NCBI GenBank assembly: GCA_001687465.1
Contig: LVLI01000070.1
Location: 1-44,872 of the forward strand
Direction of reading: 5' to 3'
DNA from: Halocafeteria seosinensis
Lineage: Eukaryota > Sar > Bigyra > Bicosoecida
DNA length: 44,872 bases
The notes under the pieces are model-generated. The model made no database searches. It worked only from the letters and a program-made list of their open reading frames with translations, and was not told the origin of the DNA. Positions 35,100 to 44,485 of this stretch are shown here, one piece after another. Both the position numbers and the translations under genes were made by a program. The first letter of the stretch is position 1. The number at the start of each line of letters is the position of its first letter.

Positions 35100-36095
35100 A
35101 CAATCTGAACAACAAAGAGAAGGTGCGCTCTCGATGGCTATCGTTACTCTAACGAATTATCCGTCGTATCTGCTTCATGGAAGTTGCAACGCATTTCACA
35201 CGTGATGTACACAGAAGGAACGATTGTAAACTTTGTAGGCTTCCAGTTGCAACGGCTGACAGACTTTGCAATATACTATGTAACTCATTCATACTGCCCC
35301 TTCTATTCACACAATCATTCACGGGCGTACTAGCCGATTATTGCTGAGTTTGAATCAAAAAATGAAATAGACCGGAGGACTGGTGCTGGAATACCATGTG
35401 CTGACTCCCAACTTCCACTTCGGTGTGTGTGACTCAGGAAGAAAATCCTCAACTACAAGTTGGTTCATCAGCACGACAAAAGACATGCAAACAGCTCTCT
35501 GGTGGTCCCACTATGGTTTATTGCCAATTGTTCAAATCGACTTAGATAAGGTGGGAAACTCCCCTTGGTATGACATTTCCAGCGACGACAGTACTGTGCG
35601 ATCAATCCTCCATCAAGAAACAACAACGCTTTGCTGATGCCTCAAGCGAGCTGCTAATTGATCGATACGTTCCTGCAGAAGCCTTGAGTCGGGTAGACAA
35701 CAGAAACGTCCGCAGTGATACCTCCCGTACAAGCGATGATGTCACCGCGGGGTGGAAACTCCAAAAAGGCGCAGTTGGTAGATGGTAGAAAACAGACTTA
35801 TTTCCCGAAGTCCTTGACGTCGAAAGACAAAGGCTGGCGATTGAACACTCTCGCTCAGTTCATCGACAGCACGACCAAACCGCTACTAATTGAGGACCAG
35901 TCGACGGGGAAGAAGTTCATTTGTAAAAGAGGCGGCCACCAGAAGGGAGGGGATAGCACAATACATAGCCATGCGAAAGACGAGGTTTGGCGTCGGCTGT
36001 GTACAGTCCCTTGGCCTGCGTGTACTGTACCGGTATGTGCTACAAGGCTGTGTACACAGTATTAGGTCAAGACTTCCGGAGAGTACATTTCCGAT
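35100..36095 (+). pseudogene. Truncated copy A of the ART-domain gene with its own upstream segment
   Basis: 35433 to about 36095 is a close copy of 37955-38655 in the intact gene, covering the second half of the ART domain and the start of the kinase-like domain. It lacks the N-terminal region and everything downstream. A one-base insertion near 35617, an approximately 17-base deletion near 35697 and increasing divergence after about 35990 rule out a full product. The 330 bases before it are shared with copy B and not with the intact gene, so A and B derive from one already truncated ancestor. Confidence 0.85.
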
Positions 36096-36664
36096 GTATT
36101 TTTTAATCGGTAAAGGTTCTACACTGTGCCTGGGTCTGTAAGCAGTGGTTGAGGCAACAAAGTAAGGACGGTGGTCGATACCGCTATCGCCTAATGAAGT
36201 CCGGCCATGAAGACAGCATACCCAGTCTGGAGAATTTTCTCCACGAACTTCACATAATACCTCACACAGAAGTTCACATATATGTACACGTTCTGAATCC
36301 ACTAAATGAATGACTAAATTCGGATTGTTACTACGTTGAAACATAATCGTTGAAAAGCAACAAAGCGACTTAGGTGATCAATCTGCTCCTTTTAGTCTGT
36401 TGCGTGTACAGTAGTATTGCTCCCACCTGGTCTGTTGTTCAACAAGTCCTTCGGGTCGTTCACTGCGTAGTGCCTCACACAAGAAGGATAAAACTCTTTC
36501 CCTTAAAGTATCCACGCACTGCCATATATCAAACACGCGTTCAATTACGGGAGCCTAAAGAAGATATTATCGATTTTTAGTCCATTTACTAGGCTCATCA
36601 CCCACGGATACACAGACAACTCAGGTCTCGAGATTTTTCATTGCAACCTTCAACTTTACGCATC
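36096..36664. other. Intergenic, presumed promoter of the ART-domain gene
   Basis: The stretch between the end of copy A and the start codon of the intact gene. Weak residual similarity to the intact gene may persist for a few dozen bases. No supported gene was seen. Confidence 0.5.
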
Positions 36665-39600
36665 ATGGTATCGGAAGTTAATGAAACGGGTGCAACGAAT
36701 AATGAGGCAACCCTGGGTGTAAACGATGAGGCTGCAAATGATTCAACTGCCTCGACCACCTCGCAGCAGCAACTACCTTCAACCTTAGGAAAGCGATTTT
36801 ATTCTGATACCGTCCCAACGGCGGTATCTGATGTCACTGACAAACGTCAATGCCTCTGTGAGTTGGACAATGCCTCTAAAGCATTTGCCCACACTGGAAA
36901 CCGCGTGGCGCAGTCGTCCGATGACGGAGAGCATCCGGCTGTCGGACGGGCAGGCAATCAAGTCGGCAGTGCCGCTACGTTGACTATGAGATCCCACGGT
37001 CATATCACCTTCGACGGTTCTGATGATAAGGAACCAACAGGCAAGGGCAGTCCAGTCGATTCTACGAATAGCAGCACTACAACCACTGTGTTCGGCGACC
37101 AAAACGCCAACTCCAGAGCTCTCTGGACGTCGACGCCCTTCCGTTCGACTGGACAGCGGACAAGTGGACAAACTCTCCAGAATGGTAGTGCTTCGACTAC
37201 GCCAAGCAGCGTGTCCAGAGCGAACTCTTCAGACAACCGTCATGAGCACGTCGAGAGCGCAAAAACTATTTCTCCTCAATCACAACTCCCCTCCTCTCCC
37301 GGGACACCGACTGGTCGGACTAACAACCATATACCGCCAGACCACAGCACCCCAGTGTGCTCCACTACTTCACAGTCGTGCTCTACAATGGTTGGCCGGG
37401 TATGTAGAAATAAGGACGTTATTAGAAAACTGAACGGGGAACATGTGCACGTAACAGGCTCTTGCGGGAAGGCAGAAGGAACAATTAGTATCGCACAACG
37501 AGGTGCTCCAAGAATTGTCGAGCAAACGACACGAGAATATATGACTTGCAGCGAGTTTGCTGCTCTTGCCGGACCTGGAAGCGCACGTTCGATCTACGAC
37601 CGGATTGTACTCAGCAGATCAGGTGAGACTCTTCTAGATATCGCAGGCAAAGAGGATATCCAGCTCCAGCACCACTACCGGCGTTTAGCCGAGGACCAAG
37701 GCCTGGAGACGGTTGAAATGGACGAACTAGCAGCAAAACTGTCCGACGCCAACCGTAACAACGCACAGCGAATTCTTTCGGCTTCAAACGCATCTCCAAA
37801 ACGTGCGGCTCCAATTGTATACCGCGTTCTATCCGTGGAGGACAGCCACAAACTGGACGAAATTCTAAAGAATGGAATCGACCGCAGGTGCCCATCTACT
37901 GATGTTGGAATATCGTCTCCGACGGAGTACTTGGTGAGACTTCAAGCTCATGTTAACTCAGGAACAAAGTCCTCAACTACAAGTTGGTTCATCAGCACGA
38001 CAAAAGACATGCAAACAGCTCTCTGGTGGTCCCACTATGGTTTATTGCCAATTGTTCAAATCGACTTAGATAAGGTGGGAAACTCCCCTTGGTATGATAT
38101 TTCCAGCGACGACAGTATTGTGCGATCAATCCTCAATCAGAAACAACAACGCTTTGCTGATGCCTCAAGCGAGCTGCTAATTGATCGATACATTCCTGCA
38201 GAAGCCTTGAGTCGGGTAGAAATCGAACTGGATCGACCAACAGAAACGTCCGCAGTGATACCTCCCGTACAAGCGATGATGTCACCGCGGGGTGGAAACT
38301 CCAAAAAGGCGCAGTTGGTAGATGGTAGAAAACAGACTTATTTCCCGAAGTCCTTGACGTCGAAAGACAAAGGCTGGCGATTTAACACTCTTGCTCAGTT
38401 CAGCAACAGCACGACCAAACCGCTACTAATTGAGGATCAGTCGACGGGGAAGAAGTTCATTTGTAAAAGAGGCGGCCACCAGAAGGGGGGATATAGCACA
38501 ATACATAGCCATGCAAAAGACGAGCTTTTGGCGTCCGCTGTGTATCGGGCGTTTTCAGTCCCATGCCCTGCGTGTATGTGCTACAAGGTTATGTGCCAAG
38601 TGTCGGGCCAAAAATTCCCAATATGGATGCTGCTGCGAGAGTACATTCCCTCTGAGGACATCCAACTATTCCAGGAAGGCGATAAGTATCTAAAAGACGA
38701 TGCAAGAGAAGGTCTTTTTGTTGACCTTCTAGTTAACAACACAGATGCCACAGGGGCATCTTTCCAAAATTTATGGGTTGTGAATCAGCGTGTAGTTCGG
38801 AGCGACCTCGGTGCATGCATGGGACGAAACCCAAATGGTCAAATTGCACGAGCCTTTTTTCCGGATGACGCAAGCATAAAAAAATTGCTTGATACAGTGC
38901 GTGGGGGCCAACCGCAATGCAAGAATCCTTGGGAAAGACTTATGGCTGGGGGGTCAATTGAACGCTATTTAGCCAGGTATAGCGAAAAGGGTCCGAAGAG
39001 ACTCGAAACTCTAGAGCAATGGCTTACCACATGTCCATCGATGGATGCCCTAGACTGGGATAGGTTCAACATGCTTCGGTGTCGACTCTCTTTCTTGCTG
39101 GGTTACAGTCGGAAGAACTGCTCAAGTACGCAGGTGAGAGGGGATGACCTAGGGACAAGGTCCGCGTGTCAGCAAGTACAGAGAACCGCAGACCTAAGCA
39201 GTGAATGTCAAGTCAGGATACCTTTTCAATCCCAAGACATGGGAGATCCCACGGCAAGTGCTGCTCGGACAGAAACGTGCGGCGCTGTTCCTTTGACGTA
39301 TCAGGCTTGGGCCTCTCCTAGTGCTCACGTACCCGCAGATGACCTCAATGAAAGAGTTCAGGTGGTCTCGCGAAACGCGCCAAAGAAAATGGAAAAAGTC
39401 CGTCAAGACCTTCAGGCACTCATCGGCACCCATCAACAAGTGTTGGACTTGGACGTTACTTCGCGAACCACCGACGACGAACTTAGGCAACTCTCCCCTT
39501 TCTATCCCGTTGGGAATATTCCGGTAGATCAATTCGTGACTGGTTTCGAGGATAGTCTCAGTGAGACCGTTGAGGGAGTTTGGCAAGGACTGAAGACATT

Positions 39601-39994
39601 TGAAGGAAACGAGAAGACTTGTGCCCAAGGGCCTGATAGTGGTAAATTCAAATTGACAAACATGAAAGGAATAAAGCGTACAACAAAAAAATTTGGGAAG
39701 GTTCTTGGACACTATTGGGATGGTTCCAAAGTGCTCGCCTATCCTGAAGCACGCCGCGATATTTATATCCCGGTTTATCGATGGGTGCTGCAAACCAAGC
39801 TCACAGACGTAGTGCGCCGTCGCTTAATCCAGCCGCTATTACAAGGCGACGCCATCATTCTTCGTGACTTCCACTGTAATGGCGATTGGAAAGAACATAA
39901 GGTACTGTCTCATGCGCAAGTATTAAAAGCCTATGTCTTAGAGCTTGCACGAAAGCAGCGGAGCAACGACCGTCACGAAGAGATATGCAGGTAG
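36665..39994 (+). CDS. Multidomain ADP-ribosyltransferase-like, kinase-like and NADAR-like protein
   Basis: A single-exon frame of 1109 residues from the first ATG (CATCATGG). Residues 1-300 are disordered and Ser/Thr/Asn-rich. Residues about 380-520 look like a cholera-toxin/pierisin-type ADP-ribosyltransferase with an R-STT-E signature: Arg387 (IVYRVL), Ser444-Thr446 (WFISTTKD) and Glu503 (SSELLIDRYIP). Residues about 575-800 resemble an atypical kinase fold: Lys601 (FICKRGG), Asp694 and Asn702 (NNTDATGASFQN), then Asp714 (RSDLGA). Residues about 965-1109 (EGVWQGLK, RTTKKFGKVLGHY, RRDIYIPVYRWVLQ, VLSHAQVLKAY) resemble a bacterial/phage family related to NADAR, a fold that removes ADP-ribose from nucleic-acid bases; I believe it is the one filed as DUF6939, number unchecked. 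No signal peptide or membrane segment. A role in conflict or effector biology is inference. Truncated copies lie on both sides. Confidence 0.7.
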   Translation: MVSEVNETGATNNEATLGVNDEAANDSTASTTSQQQLPSTLGKRFYSDTVPTAVSDVTDKRQCLCELDNASKAFAHTGNRVAQSSDDGEHPAVGRAGNQVGSAATLTMRSHGHITFDGSDDKEPTGKGSPVDSTNSSTTTTVFGDQNANSRALWTSTPFRSTGQRTSGQTLQNGSASTTPSSVSRANSSDNRHEHVESAKTISPQSQLPSSPGTPTGRTNNHIPPDHSTPVCSTTSQSCSTMVGRVCRNKDVIRKLNGEHVHVTGSCGKAEGTISIAQRGAPRIVEQTTREYMTCSEFAALAGPGSARSIYDRIVLSRSGETLLDIAGKEDIQLQHHYRRLAEDQGLETVEMDELAAKLSDANRNNAQRILSASNASPKRAAPIVYRVLSVEDSHKLDEILKNGIDRRCPSTDVGISSPTEYLVRLQAHVNSGTKSSTTSWFISTTKDMQTALWWSHYGLLPIVQIDLDKVGNSPWYDISSDDSIVRSILNQKQQRFADASSELLIDRYIPAEALSRVEIELDRPTETSAVIPPVQAMMSPRGGNSKKAQLVDGRKQTYFPKSLTSKDKGWRFNTLAQFSNSTTKPLLIEDQSTGKKFICKRGGHQKGGYSTIHSHAKDELLASAVYRAFSVPCPACMCYKVMCQVSGQKFPIWMLLREYIPSEDIQLFQEGDKYLKDDAREGLFVDLLVNNTDATGASFQNLWVVNQRVVRSDLGACMGRNPNGQIARAFFPDDASIKKLLDTVRGGQPQCKNPWERLMAGGSIERYLARYSEKGPKRLETLEQWLTTCPSMDALDWDRFNMLRCRLSFLLGYSRKNCSSTQVRGDDLGTRSACQQVQRTADLSSECQVRIPFQSQDMGDPTASAARTETCGAVPLTYQAWASPSAHVPADDLNERVQVVSRNAPKKMEKVRQDLQALIGTHQQVLDLDVTSRTTDDELRQLSPFYPVGNIPVDQFVTGFEDSLSETVEGVWQGLKTFEGNEKTCAQGPDSGKFKLTNMKGIKRTTKKFGKVLGHYWDGSKVLAYPEARRDIYIPVYRWVLQTKLTDVVRRRLIQPLLQGDAIILRDFHCNGDWKEHKVLSHAQVLKAYVLELARKQRSNDRHEEICR

Positions 39995-40129
39995 AAGCTG
40001 ACCTGACGCATCCATGGAGTCAGAGCATGTGAATAACAACACAGTATCCCCCAATGAAATCTATACATTTATAAAAATCCCCCTCTCGATGGCAAGTTCT
40101 CCTCGCTGTTTACACTGTTGAACTCCAAA
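39995..40129. other. 3' flank of the ART-domain gene
   Basis: Short A/T-rich stretch with AATAAA-like and ATAAAA sequences near 40070, suitable for transcript end formation. It leads directly into the repeated flank shared with 35100. Confidence 0.4.
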
Positions 40130-40905
40130 CAACAATCTGAACAATAAAAAAAAACGTGCGCTCTCGATAGCTATCGTTACTCTAACGAATTATCCGTCGT
40201 ATCTGATTCATGGAAGTTGCAACGCATTTCACACGCATAGGAACGTGTGTAAACTTTGTAGACACACACACAAATGTGACAGATAGCCCACCGTCCGGGA
40301 AGTTGACCGCATCCTCTTAACGAGGAGCGGTATGCGCCCGTGTTAAGCAGCGACGGGCCCGCTGTTCCTTTGTAGACTTCCAGTTGCAACGGCTGACAGA
40401 CTTTGCAATATACTATGTAAGTTATGTAACTCATTCATACTGCCCCTTCTATTTCACACAATCATTCAAGGGCGTACTAGCCGATTATTGCTGAATTTGA
40501 ATCAAAAAATGAAATAGACCGGAGGACTGGTGCTGGAATACCATGTGCTGACTCCCAACTTCGGTGTGTGTGACTCAGGAGCTACATCCTCAACTACAAG
40601 TTGGTTCATCAGCACGACAAAAGACATACAAACAGCTCTCTGGTGGTCCCACTATGGTTTATTGCCAATTGTTCAAATCGACTTAGATAAGGTGGGAAAC
40701 TCCCCTTGGTTTGACATTTCCAGTGACGACAGTACTGTGCGATCAATCCTCCATCAAGAAACAACAACGCTTTGCTTATGCCTCAAGCGAGCTGCTAATT
40801 GATCGATACGTTCCTGCAGAAGCCTTGAGTCGGGTAGAAATCGAACTGGATCGACCAACAGAAACGTCCGCAGTGATACCTCCCGTACAAGCGATGATGT
40901 CACCG
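40130..40905 (+). pseudogene. Truncated copy B of the ART-domain gene with the shared upstream segment
   Basis: 40574-40905 copies the region starting at about 37955 of the intact gene and stops abruptly inside GATGATGTCACCG, where unrelated sequence begins. It shares with copy A the same left junction, the same one-base frameshifting insertion and the same preceding segment (40130-40560), but keeps the 17 bases that copy A lost. The shared upstream segment is interrupted by SINE-like copy 3. Confidence 0.85.
40264..40367 (-). mobile_element. SINE-like short retroposon, copy 3, with 10-base target duplication
   Basis: About 104 bases, read on the minus strand from GAACAGCGGG to a (TG)n tail. 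It is bracketed by perfect direct repeats CTTTGTAGAC (40254-40263 and 40368-40377). The paralogous flank at 35231-35240 has one copy of that site (CTTTGTAGGC) with no insertion, so the boundaries are directly visible. No tRNA-like box A/box B arrangement was convincing, so its polymerase and origin are unknown. Confidence 0.85.
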
Positions 40906-41545
40906 TGCGCGAGTCAGACGGTTCAAGTTCACCTGAAACTTCCTCGCAGACTTTATCTGCTCCCGGCGGTGGGCGGATGGACCCTTGGGGACCATTGACT
41001 AACATGTACAAGTGCACTGAGCAGCTCATGGACCTAACCGAGGAGGCCCCTGTCCCATGTGTCCTGCGGATTCCATATTCCATATATTCGGCGAACTACT
41101 ACTACTACTACTACTACGGGCAGTGAAGAGAGTTGTGGATGATGAAGAATGCAACAGTTGCGGCGGCAAGACCTGTTTTCATTGCATCGAGTACACTTGG
41201 GCTTGCGTCAGCAGATCTATGGTAGATGTTCCGTCTGATAGACCTCAGCACAAGAGTGCGAAATCGTAACGTGTGCGTACAAGGGAAACCACAGCCACGA
41301 ACTTGAATGTTCACACCGCTGTGGTGTGTCATGCTCAATGGCTTACTGGTTGGGGTTTCTGTATGTATGTATGTTTGGTTTTCTTGGCTAAATTCGATTT
41401 TATCAGTCTCTGCACTTACGAGCCGTTGGAGCCGAGGCGAGGCTAGAATGGACTATCACTAGGTAGCGTACAGCCACTGCAGACGATGCTTCATCTTGTT
41501 GCTTTGTTCGTTTGCCGGGCGACTCTGGAGGCTGAATTCCCAAAG
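40906..41545. other. Intergenic, including an open segment joined to copy B
   Basis: Directly after the copy B breakpoint, a plus frame at 40905-41126 has a protein-like start (SDGSSSPETSSQTLSAPGG, then MDPWGPLTNMYKC) and ends in a tyrosine run made by a (TAC)n microsatellite at about 41094-41116. It may be a fragment of another gene. The rest shows nothing recognisable. Confidence 0.35.
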
Positions 41546-44485
41546 CTACTGTACTTCACCCAGCCATTCGCGAAACATCCGGTCGAGCTTGTCATACCGC
41601 AGTTTGATCTTTTCTTCAACCGATTCATTTTCGGTACCAGGGATCCCTCGATCTAATACAAAGTCACGCATCTCAGTTAAACATTTGCGGAACAGCGGGC
41701 TGACATGGCGCAACTTGTATTCAAAGTAACTTTGTTCACGGCAAAAGAGGGCGCACTTCATTGCATACATTTCTGAGCACGAGTAGTGCTTCCCGACCGG
41801 CCCTTCCCAGGGTAAACGTTCACTATCACGTGCAAAGTGGAGCATAGAGTAAAGCAAACTCTCCCAATCGTCCTCGATCTCCTGCTCCTCTGTGGTGATC
41901 TCGTTGCTCCTGCGTTGTTGCAGCATACAGGAATGTAGCTTACGGGAGAAGTATGGCCATTTTCCCGACATTCCTCCAGGGTTTCCAGCCTTCAAGGACG
42001 CATCAAAATCAATAAGGTAGCCCTCGGTTCCGTCGGCTCCATCGTATTGTATCATATTATGCGGGGAAACATCCCCATGCAGGACTTTTGCATTGAACGA
42101 CGCATACAGCGCCCGATGTACATCTCGCAAGCAACCCAAGATAACACGTTCCTCTAATTCCCGCGTTATTCTCTCCCCAATTGGGAAGATCCCCAGAACC
42201 GGAACCTCTGAGCCATCTACCTCCATGGTACCTTTGAAAACCGGGCGTACAACATGTTTAACGTCCGCCTTCGCGAGCTCAGTTAACGTCGTATACTCAT
42301 GGTCCCTGTGATCTGCACCCTTTGGGAATGCTTTCACGGCAATAACATACTGGGTATTGGGATCGGATCTCTCGACGCGCCACACAATCTGCTTGTTATC
42401 TCTATACGCCTTCGGTACCACAGTAATCTTCCCCTCATTACTCAAATCGTAGTCCCCCGTTTTCTCCTCCACAATAAGCGAGTTCCACGCTATAGTCGAC
42501 GGTATACCTCCATGCTCCGCGTGCGTCCAATTCAAGAGACATAGTAGCAACTTTAGTCCCCCTTTATCCGAACCAACTGTCCAGCTGCACACATGAGGTT
42601 GTATGTAGATACGCCTTTCAGTTTCAGTTTGATGCAACACCAACAGTCTATTCTTCAGAAACCCCAGAAACGTGAACCGTTTTCGGCCACATTGATCCTT
42701 CTACACAGAGGATATTCTCCGAAGAAGTTGGCCCACGAGTTCCTTCTCGGCAGACCCAGTTGCTGCTTTTTTGACCTCCACTGATGCCGTCATGGACGCT
42801 TGAGAAAATGCTTGACTAGAGCTCAGGCAGCAATCATGCTTGTCATCTGAACCTTTATTGTACCTAGAGATAACGTGCAAGGGAGAACCGAGAAGCTTCG
42901 TAAGCGTATGCAGTCTTAACATGTAATTCTGTGCCAACGGATCTTCATACTCAACATCTTTGCTTTCAACCGCTTGTCCGTAAAGTGTGTTTGCCTTATC
43001 CAGACTCGGTGGACACATGTACGCCTTATGATCTTGGAAAGCTTCTAAAACCACTTCTTGATGCATGCCTTGTGTTACCTTATTCGAAATCCACTCCACA
43101 GCCCAATCGAATACGGCGTTAGAAAGTGTCCCCCTGTTCTGTTGCGCGGATGTGGCGTTGTACTTAGCGGGATGGTTTTTTCGCTCCTCTACGAATGCGT
43201 CGTAGCACTCCCTCAAGGTCTTATTAACTGTATACACGAGCTTGTCCAATTCATCCCCATCCATACGAATAGTCGCTGTCCAAGCCATCAAGAGCTTAGC
43301 GCCTTCATTTTGCTCCACGTTGGCTAAAAACTCTTTCGCCACGTCCGTGTCAGTCTTCTTGTCAGGAATATTGCTGGTCGAATATGCCTGAGCGACTTCC
43401 ATTCGCTTTAATCTTTCGCTCATCTTTTCCAATTTCCAACCTACGTCGTCTGCGAAGCAAATAGGTGGATACTATAACCCACTGGCAGTTTGGCAAGGCA
43501 AACCGCGTTAACACGCACCAACATTCGACGAGCTTGCCGTCGCTGTCTCTCCTGCAATGTCACAAACAGTAAATCAACGCACATTTCAATAAATTTTATT
43601 TCTCCCGTCGCACAGCAGTACACACATTACAGCTCTTTCGTCCACCAACATACGCGTGTAAAAGACCAAATGAAAAGTTGGATTGCACGCCGACCACAAT
43701 TCATCCTTGGGTCCTTTATGCTTCCTCCCTTCATTGCTGCTCCCCGCTGGCACGACTTAGGAGGCTTGGGACAGAAAAAAAGGTCAGGGTACAACAAACA
43801 CCCTCTCTTCGGCGCGACAAAAAGGTGAGTGTGTCATCCCGCCGACCACGGCATTGGAGTCTACCAGACCGCTGTCCCGATACAGTTTCGGACACAAACT
43901 GTACGACCTACTTAAGAAACAAGGCCCTCAAAGCTCTACCTAGCCGGTAGATCACAACAATACACACTACTACGATGGCTTACCTTTTTCATCGTCGCAG
44001 AGTTCCGACACCAGAGAAGACAGAGCCTCTCTCAACAGAAACAGTGCTCTCTCTCCTGGTTTCCCATCGTTATACATTTTACAGTCGTTTGCAATCTTCA
44101 ACCATTCTTCAAACCTCGTGTACATTTCGGACTTATTCTGTACAGGGTAAAAATCCTTAAGTTTTCCCTGCTTGTAGGCCGTGTTAGCCGGGGCGTCTGA
44201 CAAAAGGAAACACGCCACGAGAACTTTGACTCTCAGAGCTTCCATTTGCGATCCATTCAGGCCCTCTGTACCAACGTCTTGACATAGCCATTCTTGAATG
44301 TGTAAAAGAGTGTCTTCTGTGATGCCGCGTGGGTCCTTCAGACATCTCCCAATGCTACTTGCGAAGGATTCCTCCTTTTTGCCTTCCTCCTCCTCTTTGA
44401 CTTTGCACCCTCCCGGTATGAACCAGCCCGGAATACATTTCGTTGTGATGGCTTCTAATAATCCAGGCTTTGGTTGTGCAGCCAT
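41546..44485 (-). CDS. FunK1-type protein kinase with unknown N-terminal region, three exons
   Basis: Exons: 44485-43984, 43449-42705, 42584-41546 (phases 1 and 2), giving 761 residues. The C-terminal about 280 residues are a kinase of the fungal FunK1 kind: ATP lysine Lys500 (VIAVKAF), catalytic loop HGDVSPHN with Asp587, metal-binding LIDFD (Asp608) in place of DFG, and the family block with WPYFS and a conserved DDWESLLY. HGD...N replaces HRD...N, as is usual in this family, so activity is plausible. FunK1-like kinases also occur as C-terminal domains of some Crinkler-type effectors. The N-terminal 480 residues (a Lys/Glu-rich start, helical regions, Ser-rich part) match nothing I know. 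The first intron (534 bases) is long and might hide another exon. No signal peptide. Confidence 0.8.

Noticed and set aside
35383-36141. Independent small genes in the truncated copies
   Set aside because: They are fragments of the intact 36665-39994 gene with a frameshift, a deletion and no start or end of their own.
39194-39793. 199-codon minus frame inside the ART-domain gene
   Set aside because: Antisense shadow of a long coding exon with recognisable domains; no independent support.
40264-40367. tRNA gene suggested by the CCTCGTTAAGAGG hairpin
   Set aside because: No full cloverleaf, no box B (GGTTCGA-like) and a simple-repeat tail with target duplications; better read as a retroposon.
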